From positions 97,001 to 161,000 of the forward strand of contig CCFE01000025.1 in assembly GCA_000752035.1 (NCBI GenBank): 64,000 nt of DNA, written 5' to 3'. This stretch comes from Bacillus rubiinfantis. Lineage in GTDB: Bacteria; Bacillota; Bacilli; Bacillales; Cytobacillaceae. A program made the position numbers and the translations under genes. A model generated the notes under the pieces. That model was not told where the DNA came from. It did no database searches and was given only the letters and a program-made list of their open reading frames with translations. Below are positions 26,068 to 34,175 of this stretch, one piece after another; the first letter of the stretch is position 1; the number at the start of each line of letters is the position of its first letter.

Positions 26068-27741
26068 TTATTTTACGACCTTAACTGTTCTGGTCGCACT
26101 AACTTTTCTTTTCGAATCCTTTGCAGCCACATATAATTTGCTGCCCGCCCGCTGTTTTGGAATCTTTACGGTGAATTTTCCAGTACTCGTGGCTTTGGCC
26201 GAATATGTTTTCTTGCCGATTTTAATCGTGACCGTAGCTTTCTTTTCCGTTTTTCCGCTGACGGTTTTAGTCTTGCTGGTGACTCTGTTCACCGTCGGGA
26301 TATTTGGTGCAACTCTAACGACAGTGATTGCTCTTGCCCTGCTCTTATTCCCGGAAGCATCCTTCGCTGAGACGGAAAGCTTCGTCCCTGAATTTTTTAT
26401 GGGAATCGATATTTTGTAATAACCCTTGCTATCTGCTTTAACGCTGTAGGTTTTCCCTGAGACAGTAACTGAGACAATGGCCTTTGCTTCTGTTTTTCCG
26501 GAGACTACGGTCGATTTATTTGTCACCTTATTGACAGATGGTATGGCTGGAGCTGTTTTATCTGTGACGGTGATTGTTTTGGCGAGACTAGGCGCATTAT
26601 ATGGCCCTTTATAGGAAAACGAAAGCTTGGCACCCGCTTTTTGCTGCGAAATCTTTGCTATAAAGTTTCTGTTCTTATCAGTTGTGGCACTCGCTAGCAG
26701 CTTCGTTCCATTCTTAATTTGCACACTGACACCAGCAGGCGCCTTTCCTGAAATCGTTGTATCATTATCATCGACAGCATTGACGGTCGGTGCGTCTACT
26801 TTTCTACTAATATAGGCGGAGGAAATATATCCTTCCACATCGGTGCCATCTAGCTTGACTGGGTACCAGACAAACACATTTTTTGAAGAAGATGGTATAG
26901 TAAACCGGAATGGCCCAGTGATGGTCAATGTTGTGTTTTTGGGTACCGTTTTCTTAACAGGTGATATTTTACCATCAGTGCTCGGATTTTTTCTTAAGTT
27001 TACTTCTGACACCGTAACAACTTTATTACCGGTTTGAAAATAGTAGTTTGTTGGGTGAAGCTGGCTTGTAATCGTATAAAGAGGCTTATTGAATTTGATA
27101 TTTTCAGTGCTATTTGTGTCATACGTAAAATCTTTTGTGGTGAATGGGAACTTTGCTAACGATATACTGTCTAAGAAGCTACCACTTTTGATTTTGGCAA
27201 AGACCTGTTCTTGATAGGCATCTACATTGAGTTTCTCCGTTTTCTGTTCAAGAGGGCTGTTAACAGGCTTGATTCCGTTATAAGCCATCACCGGAAAATA
27301 CCAGTTTTCAATCACCTCTGGTCCGGCCTCTTGAATTTTTGGCAATCTTTCCCATTCATACTTGTCTTTGAGGATATTAACACCGGTCTGGATATTGTAA
27401 ATTATATCTGTTTTTAATCGTTCATCATCAATTCCGGTGATTTGCATAATTCCAATGCCGTTATCGGGAGCGATATTTGGCCTTCCATTTTTATATTGGA
27501 TCCAGCCGCTCTCTTGTTCTGCTACTGCTTTAACAACTTCAGGTGGGATGCGGGCATCTAATGCTGCATTTGTTAACAGGCAATTAACATGCTGATATGA
27601 GGGATTTACATTTGTTTGTACTCCCCCATAGATACCTCTACATTTTTCAGCCCAAGTACTCGCAGCCGAGGCGCTATCATACGACCACCCGAGGAAAAAT
27701 AAACAAGCCAATAAGGCTGCTTTTACTAGAGTAGATTTCAT
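26068..27741 (-). CDS. Secreted lytic-transglycosylase-like protein with SH3 and Ig-like repeats
   Basis: A 557-residue exported protein. A signal peptide covers residues 1-27 (KAALLACLFFLGWSYDSASA). An SLT-type domain spans about 35-185, with the catalytic-type glutamate in VAEQESGW and IGIMQITG. A bacterial SH3-like module spans about 240-315 (VSEVNLRKNPSTDGK ... GYISSAYI). Three Ig-like modules (about 318-395, 396-475, 478-557) share the pattern VSGKT..A.V....G..Y....D. It should cleave or bind peptidoglycan outside the cell, the repeats acting as wall spacers. It has no sortase or S-layer anchor and is monocistronic. Confidence 0.88.
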   Translation of the reverse strand: MKSTLVKAALLACLFFLGWSYDSASAASTWAEKCRGIYGGVQTNVNPSYQHVNCLLTNAALDARIPPEVVKAVAEQESGWIQYKNGRPNIAPDNGIGIMQITGIDDERLKTDIIYNIQTGVNILKDKYEWERLPKIQEAGPEVIENWYFPVMAYNGIKPVNSPLEQKTEKLNVDAYQEQVFAKIKSGSFLDSISLAKFPFTTKDFTYDTNSTENIKFNKPLYTITSQLHPTNYYFQTGNKVVTVSEVNLRKNPSTDGKISPVKKTVPKNTTLTITGPFRFTIPSSSKNVFVWYPVKLDGTDVEGYISSAYISRKVDAPTVNAVDDNDTTISGKAPAGVSVQIKNGTKLLASATTDKNRNFIAKISQQKAGAKLSFSYKGPYNAPSLAKTITVTDKTAPAIPSVNKVTNKSTVVSGKTEAKAIVSVTVSGKTYSVKADSKGYYKISIPIKNSGTKLSVSAKDASGNKSRARAITVVRVAPNIPTVNRVTSKTKTVSGKTEKKATVTIKIGKKTYSAKATSTGKFTVKIPKQRAGSKLYVAAKDSKRKVSATRTVKVVK

Positions 27742-27854
27742 TCTTACAGTCTCCTATCTTACAAGTTTCCTATTATTACTAGTGTACCATGCCAGAAGGT
27801 AACGTGGATAGGAACTATTTACGTAATATCTGGGAAAAGCTCGTATCTGGTTGA

Positions 27855-27949
27855 TTCGCTAATAAAACGTAAAATTCGCTAATATATGCTTGAGAATCGC
27901 TAATAAAATGCTAAATTCGCTAATATCAGCTCAAAATTCGCTAATAAAA
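27855..27949 (+). repeat. Phased TCGCTAATA array (array 2, five cores)
   Basis: Core TCGCTAATA starts at 27856, 27876, 27897, 27917 and 27938, giving spacings of 20, 21, 20 and 21 bp. The cores alternate between an ATAAAA and an ATAT continuation, reproducing the two half-units of array 1. It lies upstream of the transglycosylase-like gene and downstream of the MMPL gene. No coding content is seen. Confidence 0.92.
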
Positions 27950-27975
27950 TAAAAACAGCTAGAGCACTTCAAAAG

Positions 27976-28008
27976 AAAGAGCTGACTCCTCAATGGGTTC
28001 AGCTCTTT
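27976..28008 (-). terminator. Terminator of the MarR-MMPL operon
   Basis: AAAGAGCTGA and TCAGCTCTTT form a 10-bp stem with a 13-nt loop, followed on the minus strand by CTTTTG. Confidence 0.75.
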
Positions 28009-28038
28009 AAACATTTTTCTATAGGATGCCTGTAAGTC

Positions 28039-31000
28039 TTATACGGCTTTTTTCTCCAAAATATAATCATCGGCCTTTTTCCTAGCTGTTAATCTTTCTG
28101 GAAGTGTCATTAATGCAGGAAGGAAGATTGGCAACAGGATAAAGCACAACACTATTAGACCTGTAATGACGGCAATTGCTAATTCCGTTAACAGAACGAT
28201 TCCGGCTGGCATAAGTGTCGCAAACGTCCCGCCAAGAATAATCACTGCAGAGATAATTACTCCGCCAGTATGCTTAGATGCGAGCACAATTGCTTCTTTA
28301 GCTGCCATTTGCGGATACTCCTTAAAGCGCATCATTAAGAAAATACTGTAATCCACTCCCAAGGCAACGATGATGATAAACGAGAAGAACGGCACAAACG
28401 ATGAGATTCCCTCATAGCCTTTCAAATCGATAAAAATATAATTAATGATAAACATCGCTGCATAATAGGCACCAACAAGCGATCCTGTAATAAATACTGG
28501 TGTCCAAAATTGTTTAATGACCAAGAAGAGGACAAGCAAGACACCGAGAATGACAATCGTTGTTGTTCTATTTAAATCTCTTGATAATACATCGTTCATA
28601 TCATTCGTTGTGGCGCTCGAGCCGCTCGTACCACTCTTCGCCCCTGCCAGAGCGGTCCCTTTTAAACCAGTTGAAACAGTTTTATTGATTTTCGTTACCG
28701 TTGTTAATGCTTCTGTTGAATAAGGGTCATCTTCCAACACAATCATTAGCTTCGTAATTTTTCGATCTTCAGACATAAACGTATCTAAAGATTGTTTAAA
28801 ATCCTTATTCGTTAACGCTTCTTTTGGTATAAAGAAGTTTTTGTTTTGATGGAGCTGTGATAAATAACCATTTGTTTGCCCAAGTCCATCAGAGATTTGT
28901 TTCAGACCGCCGTTAACATCCGATAGTTTTTCCCCGAATGTACTGAAACCATTAAGTCCAGCTACTAGCTGTTCTTGTCCTGATTTCATTTGACCCAGTC
29001 CATCATTGACACTGTTCATATTCGTGACAATCGTGCCGATTCCGGAAGAGGCTTTTTCGAGTCCGGCGTTAAGTTTTTTCAAACCATCACTCATTTGTGA
29101 TAAACCACCAGACATCTGTGATAGATTTTTATTAGCCGTAGCAAAACCGGACGTAACCGTATTGTAATTGTCATTTAATGCTTTGATACCTTCAGGAGTG
29201 ATTTGGTTTAACGATGATACTAATCCGTCAATCGTTTGCTTTAAGGCTAAATAATTAGGATCAGTTTGGGCATTATCATAGCTGTTTCCTAACGCAGTCG
29301 CCATCGATTGCATTTGCGATAACGCAGCTTTTACACCGAGAAGCGCTTGAGCTGCCTCTTGATAATGACTACCGATTTCTTTGTAACCAGCCTGCATTTT
29401 TCCATAATTCTCTGCTAGCAACGACACACCGCTGCTCATTTTTGAAAGATTCGTTTGAATCGTTGCAATTCCATTACCGATAGATTGAGAATTCGTAGTA
29501 CCCCCATCTAAACCTGTCTGGATTTGTTTCAACCCTTTTGTTAAAGCAGTCATACCATCTTGAAGCTTGGCGGTACCATCCACCATCTTATTAACATCAG
29601 AAAAATCCGCTGAACCAAGCTTGTCCTGTGCTTGTTTCAAGCCACCATAAATCTCATCAACCCCACCTTGCGTTTGTGAGATTCCATCTGTCACCGTCCC
29701 CATTTGTCCGCTGACATAAAAATCATCAATCTGCTTGCCTTGAGGCTGTGTAACCGAAGAAACTTGCTTAACTCCCTTCAGCTTTTTAAGCTGCTCGGTA
29801 ATAGAATCAATGACGGCTAACGAGTCATTATTATCAAGTGCTTGATCATTTTCAATGACAACTGTTGCCGGCATCGCCTGTCCTTTTCCGAAATGGTCTG
29901 CTACTAGATTAATCGCTTTTGAAGAAGGATAGCTATTCCCCAGTTCGCCAACTGTATCAAAGTTCAGCTTTTCTTCATGGAAATAGACCATCGGCCCAAT
30001 GATTAATAGGATAATCGCTGTAACCACAATGGGAAACTTGGTGGCCAGAGATGATGTAACACCCCAGAACTTATTCTCTTTATGACCACTGACATTCTTC
30101 GAGGGCCAAAAGAGCTTCGTACCTAGTACTTTCATGATAAAAGGCGTCAGCGTCAGAATTTCCAATAAGAGAATGGTGACCCCAATGACAACGACGACAC
30201 CAGATTTATAGATTGGTGATTCAGAGAATACAAGAGCAAGAAAGGCAATAAATACCGTTAGAATACTATAGGCGATGGTTTTTCCTGCTGTTTTATACGT
30301 ATTAACAATGGAATCATCCACTGAGTGTCCATGCGACAGTTCTTCCCGGAATCGATTAAATAGCAAAATATTATAATCCGTCCCGATCCCAAACAGAATT
30401 AATACGAGAAGCATTTGCGTTAGACTTGTAACCGGGAACCCTGCTTTGTCGATTAATTGCGCGGCAATCCCCATTGACGTTAGATAGGAAAAAGCTACCG
30501 CGACTAGCGAAACTAGCGGAGTAACAACGGAGCGGAAAACAAGAATCAGAACGACTAAGATAAATACCACTGTTAAAGCAGCACTTTTCTCAACACCGGC
30601 CTGCGATGCCCGCAAATAGTCATTATTTATAAAATCAGAGCCGCTTAAATAGTACTCAACAGGTGAGGGTTTAAGTTTGGCATCAAATAGTTTTTTGACG
30701 TCAGCTACTTCTCTACCCTTTAAATCAAGCTTATAGCTCACCATTAGCGTCGTGCCATCTTTAGACACTAAAGAACTTTTTGCAGCTGGCATAGTGAAAG
30801 GATCCATAATATCGGAAATACCCAGTTCGTTGCTGCTATCATGAATGGAATCAATTATGTTACCAATTTTTTCCATATCATGGTTGGAGATTTTATTTTT
30901 ATCATAAAAAACAATCAGGTCGCTCGTACCTTTGGTAGAATCCATCTTTTTCAAAATATTGTCTGCGATAACCGAGAGACTTTGATTACTCGTTCCTTGC

Positions 31001-31113
31001 TGTCCCTTTTGCCGTAATATGGCATTAATGTCTGGTTGAATGACTGTAAGCACAATGGTTGCAACTAACCAGATTGCAAAGATTGCCCACCGGCCTTTGA
31101 TGATGCGTTTCAC
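28039..31113 (-). CDS. MMPL/RND-family transporter (YdgH-like)
   Basis: A 1024-residue RND-superfamily exporter of the MMPL type. Membrane segments lie at about 10-28, 175-345 (five helices with the MMPL segment containing GIGTDYNILLFNRF), 365-385, and 835-1010 with the matching GVDYSIFLMMRF. The conserved aspartates in GTDY and GVDY are the expected proton-relay residues. Between the halves is a long helical insert (about 480-770) with repeated GL.QMS.GL..L..G heptads, recalling the YhgE/Pip stalk at 3.4-6.2 kb. Substrates in Gram-positives include lipids and hydrophobic toxins. It overlaps the MarR gene by 4 nt (ATGA), as in B. subtilis ydgG-ydgH. Confidence 0.93.
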   Translation of the reverse strand: MKRIIKGRWAIFAIWLVATIVLTVIQPDINAILRQKGQQGTSNQSLSVIADNILKKMDSTKGTSDLIVFYDKNKISNHDMEKIGNIIDSIHDSSNELGISDIMDPFTMPAAKSSLVSKDGTTLMVSYKLDLKGREVADVKKLFDAKLKPSPVEYYLSGSDFINNDYLRASQAGVEKSAALTVVFILVVLILVFRSVVTPLVSLVAVAFSYLTSMGIAAQLIDKAGFPVTSLTQMLLVLILFGIGTDYNILLFNRFREELSHGHSVDDSIVNTYKTAGKTIAYSILTVFIAFLALVFSESPIYKSGVVVVIGVTILLLEILTLTPFIMKVLGTKLFWPSKNVSGHKENKFWGVTSSLATKFPIVVTAIILLIIGPMVYFHEEKLNFDTVGELGNSYPSSKAINLVADHFGKGQAMPATVVIENDQALDNNDSLAVIDSITEQLKKLKGVKQVSSVTQPQGKQIDDFYVSGQMGTVTDGISQTQGGVDEIYGGLKQAQDKLGSADFSDVNKMVDGTAKLQDGMTALTKGLKQIQTGLDGGTTNSQSIGNGIATIQTNLSKMSSGVSLLAENYGKMQAGYKEIGSHYQEAAQALLGVKAALSQMQSMATALGNSYDNAQTDPNYLALKQTIDGLVSSLNQITPEGIKALNDNYNTVTSGFATANKNLSQMSGGLSQMSDGLKKLNAGLEKASSGIGTIVTNMNSVNDGLGQMKSGQEQLVAGLNGFSTFGEKLSDVNGGLKQISDGLGQTNGYLSQLHQNKNFFIPKEALTNKDFKQSLDTFMSEDRKITKLMIVLEDDPYSTEALTTVTKINKTVSTGLKGTALAGAKSGTSGSSATTNDMNDVLSRDLNRTTTIVILGVLLVLFLVIKQFWTPVFITGSLVGAYYAAMFIINYIFIDLKGYEGISSFVPFFSFIIIVALGVDYSIFLMMRFKEYPQMAAKEAIVLASKHTGGVIISAVIILGGTFATLMPAGIVLLTELAIAVITGLIVLCFILLPIFLPALMTLPERLTARKKADDYILEKKAV

Positions 31114-31643
31114 TTTGTATCCTCCACTTCATTTTGTTGTTTATTTTTGCGTTCGTCCTTGTCGGAAAAATACAAAATGTCAATGAATTTACGATTATCC
31201 ATTCCTTCAGCTTCCATTTTTTGTTTTACAGCTGAAACTAGGTATCTCATTCCCTTTTCGATTACATCCTGCTCATCTGGGGTCAGTAATTCTAATACAC
31301 CTGTTAAAGATTGATAGGTAATTGCCGCGATGCTTTCATTAATATCTTCTGCAAGTCTGGCAGATAAGGAAATATCTGCAATTCGTTTATCCTTCTTATT
31401 AGGCGTTTTCACAAGAAAACCTTTTGAAGCGAGTCTTTCAACAATATCAGAAACCGTACTTTGCGTCATTTTAAGATTTTGTGAGAGCTGCTTAATACTG
31501 ACTGTTTTATGTGTATAGACATCGCCAAGAACCCTTACCTGAGGGATAGTCACACCATGCTCCTCTGCCTGCTTTTGCAGACTCTTCATCGTATAACGAT
31601 GGAGATAATCAATTGATTCCCCAATAAACTTTGCTCTTTCCAC
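31110..31643 (-). CDS. MarR-family repressor (YdgG-like)
   Basis: A 177-residue winged-helix regulator. The DNA-binding part (about 35-100) includes VSIKQLSQNLKMTQSTVSDIVERLASKGFLVKTPNKKDKR. Translational overlap with the MMPL gene and two palindromic operators next to its own promoter argue that it represses its own operon, with de-repression by a toxic or lipophilic ligand. AAAGGAGG lies before the start. Confidence 0.94.
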   Translation of the reverse strand: MERAKFIGESIDYLHRYTMKSLQKQAEEHGVTIPQVRVLGDVYTHKTVSIKQLSQNLKMTQSTVSDIVERLASKGFLVKTPNKKDKRIADISLSARLAEDINESIAAITYQSLTGVLELLTPDEQDVIEKGMRYLVSAVKQKMEAEGMDNRKFIDILYFSDKDERKNKQQNEVEDTK

Positions 31644-31669
31644 TATTTATCCTCCTTTTTGGAATTTAC

Positions 31670-31727
31670 ATCGTATACGATACATCGGATACGATATATT
31701 ATCAAAGACCCCACCCCCACTTGTCAA
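31670..31727 (-). promoter_or_regulatory. marR-type operon promoter and paired operators
   Basis: On the minus strand -35 TTGACA (31727-31722), an 18-bp spacer, and -10 GATAAT (31703-31698). Directly downstream are ATCGTATCCGAT (31695-31684, one mismatch from a palindrome) and the perfect palindrome ATCGTATACGAT (31681-31670), centred 14 bp apart. Repressor binding would block elongation or promoter opening. Confidence 0.8.
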
Positions 31728-31756
31728 TAAAAAAATTTAGCTACGATATTTTTGGA

Positions 31757-31850
31757 TTCGCTAATAAACTGGAAAAATCGCTAATATAAGTTCAAGATTC
31801 GCTAATAAAACGCTGAATTCGCTAATAAAAGTTCTGGATTCGCTAATAAA
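31757..31850 (+). repeat. Phased TCGCTAATA array (array 3, five cores)
   Basis: Core starts at 31758, 31778, 31799, 31819 and 31840, spacings 20, 21, 20 and 21 bp, the same phase pattern as arrays 1 and 2. It lies in the divergent region between the MarR and aldehyde dehydrogenase promoters, upstream of both. Confidence 0.92.
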
Positions 31851-31984
31851 CTTTGAAACTGCAACTAATTAAATTCTTGTAATTTTTATCAAAAAAATTA
31901 TTTTAAAAAAACATGAGCATTATTCTTGAATAATTATTATAAGAGTATTAATCTTTAATTGTAATTATTACAAACATACTTACA

Positions 31985-32014
31985 GTGCTTACGATTTAAT
32001 GTAAGCGTAAGCAC
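31985..32014. promoter_or_regulatory. Inverted repeat operator upstream of the aldehyde dehydrogenase gene
   Basis: A perfect 9-bp inverted repeat GTGCTTACG-N12-CGTAAGCAC with half-sites 21 bp apart, ending about 40 nt before the start codon. Part of it (TGTAAGCGTAAGCA) also resembles a cre site with two mismatches. It is probably the binding site of a specific regulator or of CcpA. Confidence 0.5.
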
Positions 32015-32055
32015 TTAAGCATACTACTTACGAACACAAAGGGAGGAATTAGATT

Positions 32056-33576
32056 ATGATTTATGCAAACCCAAACACAAACGGGGCCGTTATTCATTTC
32101 AAAGAAAAGTACGATAACTTTATCGGAGGAAAATGGGTTGCACCAGTAAAAGGGGAATATTTCGAAAATAAAACACCGGTAACCGGTGAAGTTTTCACTA
32201 AAGCCGCTCGTTCAACTGTGGAAGATATCGAGTTGGCATTAGATGCCGCACACGCAGCTAAAGATGCATGGGGGAAAACATCGACAGCTGAACGTGCCCG
32301 CATTTTAAACAAAATTGCTGACCGACTAGAGGAAAACCTAGAAGTACTTGCTGTTGCCGAGACTTGGGACAACGGAAAGGCAGTGAGAGAAACATTAAAT
32401 GCTGATATCCCGCTAGCAATTGACCATTTCCGTTATTTTGCCGGCGTAATCCGTTCCCAGGAAGGCCGCACAACCCAATTGGATAATGATACAGTAGCTT
32501 ATCACTTCCACGAGCCACTAGGGGTAGTCGGACAGATAATTCCATGGAACTTCCCAATTCTGATGGCAGCTTGGAAAATTGCTCCGGCATTGGCCGCTGG
32601 GAACTGTATCGTGTTAAAACCTGCCGAACAAACGCCAGTATCTATTATGGTTTTAGCCGAATTAATTCAGGATATATTACCTGCAGGTGTGCTTAATATC
32701 GTCAATGGTTACGGAATTGAAGTTGGCAAGCCATTAGCAACAAACCCACGGATTGCAAAAATTGCTTTCACCGGTTCCACTGCGGTTGGCCGGCAAATTA
32801 TGCAATATGCAACGGAAAATATCATTCCGGTAACACTTGAGCTTGGCGGCAAATCACCAAATATCTTCTTTGAAGATGTGATGAACCAAGATGATGAGTT
32901 CTTAGACAAAGCCATTGAAGGTCTCGTAATGTTTGCCTTGAACTCAGGGGAAATTTGTACTTGTCCTTCCCGCGCGCTCATCCAAGAGTCCATCTATGAC
33001 AAATTCATGGAACGCGCCCTTGAAAGAGTGAAAGCGATTAAAGTTGGTAATCCGCTGGATACAGAGGTTATGATGGGTGCTCAGGCTTCCAGCCAGCAAA
33101 AGGAAAAAATTCTTTCTTATATTAAACTAGGAAAAGAAGAAGGTGCACAATGCTTAATCGGCGGCGATGTTAACCATCTCGGCGGCAATCTTGAAAACGG
33201 TAACTACATCCAGCCAACGGTTTTCAAAGGCAATAACAAAATGCGCATCTTCCAGGAAGAAATTTTTGGACCAGTGTTGGCCGTTACCACCTTTAAGGAT
33301 TTTGATGAAGCGATTGAAATTGCCAATGACACGCTTTACGGCTTAGGTGCTGGGGTTTGGTCACGCAGCGGCGACATTGCTTATCGTGCTGGACGGGCTA
33401 TTCAAGCAGGACGGGTTTGGACAAACACCTATCACCAATACCCAGCTGGTGCGGCATTTGGCGGCTTTAAAATGTCTGGTATCGGCCGTGAAAATCATGC
33501 AATGATGCTTGAACACTATCAACAAACAAAATGTCTATTAGTCAGCTATGACCGCAAACCACAAGGATTTTTCTAA
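32056..33576 (+). CDS. NAD-dependent aldehyde dehydrogenase (ExaC/AcoD/AldB type)
   Basis: A 506-residue ALDH that oxidises an aldehyde, probably acetaldehyde or a similar short aldehyde, to the acid with NAD+. The catalytic cysteine is in SGEICTCPSR, the general-base glutamate in LELGGKSPN, and the oxyanion asparagine in IIPWNFPI. The sequence belongs to the group found in acetoin and ethanol catabolism. GGGAGG precedes the ATG. A DUF779 gene follows 18 nt later, the usual partner of this ALDH subgroup. No acetoin dehydrogenase genes are nearby. Confidence 0.93.
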   Translation: MIYANPNTNGAVIHFKEKYDNFIGGKWVAPVKGEYFENKTPVTGEVFTKAARSTVEDIELALDAAHAAKDAWGKTSTAERARILNKIADRLEENLEVLAVAETWDNGKAVRETLNADIPLAIDHFRYFAGVIRSQEGRTTQLDNDTVAYHFHEPLGVVGQIIPWNFPILMAAWKIAPALAAGNCIVLKPAEQTPVSIMVLAELIQDILPAGVLNIVNGYGIEVGKPLATNPRIAKIAFTGSTAVGRQIMQYATENIIPVTLELGGKSPNIFFEDVMNQDDEFLDKAIEGLVMFALNSGEICTCPSRALIQESIYDKFMERALERVKAIKVGNPLDTEVMMGAQASSQQKEKILSYIKLGKEEGAQCLIGGDVNHLGGNLENGNYIQPTVFKGNNKMRIFQEEIFGPVLAVTTFKDFDEAIEIANDTLYGLGAGVWSRSGDIAYRAGRAIQAGRVWTNTYHQYPAGAAFGGFKMSGIGRENHAMMLEHYQQTKCLLVSYDRKPQGFF

Positions 33577-33594
33577 GTCGAAGGTGTGGCCGAC

Positions 33595-33957
33595 ATGGTT
33601 GAGCGCGTGATTGCTACGAAGGAAGCACTAAATTTTTTAGAAGCGCTGCAAAAAAGGTATGGAGCTTTGCTGCTTTACCAATCGGGCGGGTGCTGTGATG
33701 GCTCTGCACCGATGTGCTATCGGGACGGGGATTTTCGCCTTGGGGATGCTGATATACTACTTGGTACCATGGATGAGACTCCATTTTATATTCATAAAAG
33801 CCAATATGAATATTGGAAACATACGCAGCTTGTTATTGATGTTTTGCCAGGTCCCGGCCCGGACTTTTCACTTGATAGTATAGAAAATAGACACTTTATT
33901 ACTCGCTCACGCGTCTTCACAGAAGACGAGTACGAGCAAATTAAAAAACTGCTTTAG
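33595..33957 (+). CDS. DUF779 protein, partner of aldehyde dehydrogenase
   Basis: A 120-residue protein of the DUF779 family. I chose ATG 33595 because AAGGTG lies 8 nt upstream. A cysteine-rich stretch (SGGCCDGSAPMCY) near the N-terminus could bind a metal or act in redox chemistry. The family is nearly always encoded next to ExaC-like aldehyde dehydrogenases, which suggests an accessory role, but its biochemistry is not established. Confidence 0.9.
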   Translation: MVERVIATKEALNFLEALQKRYGALLLYQSGGCCDGSAPMCYRDGDFRLGDADILLGTMDETPFYIHKSQYEYWKHTQLVIDVLPGPGPDFSLDSIENRHFITRSRVFTEDEYEQIKKLL

Positions 33958-33964
33958 AACACGC

Positions 33965-34045
33965 AGGCTGTTCCAACTGGTGCGAAACTCAACAATTCAG
34001 GTTTACCGTTGAGGATACACATCTTAGAGAACAGCCTTTTTTTTT
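33965..34045 (+). terminator. Branched terminator of the aldehyde dehydrogenase operon
   Basis: Outer stem AGGCTGTTC (33965-33973) with GAACAGCCT (34029-34037), an inner stem CTCAAC/GTTGAG (33988-34013), and a run of nine T. Confidence 0.8.
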
Positions 34046-34175
34046 CAAATATTCAACCTTATCGAGTTGGTTGTATTAGGAATAGTTAGAGTATAAAGAT
34101 TTCTCCCTCATAGACATCATTTATTGGACAGCTTTTACGGGTTTTTTAGATTCTTGTCCGTAAAAATGGCAAAAT

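Noticed and set aside
32094..32590. Minus-strand frames inside the aldehyde dehydrogenase gene
   Set aside because: No ribosome binding sites and no protein-like patterns; shadows of a well conserved coding sequence.
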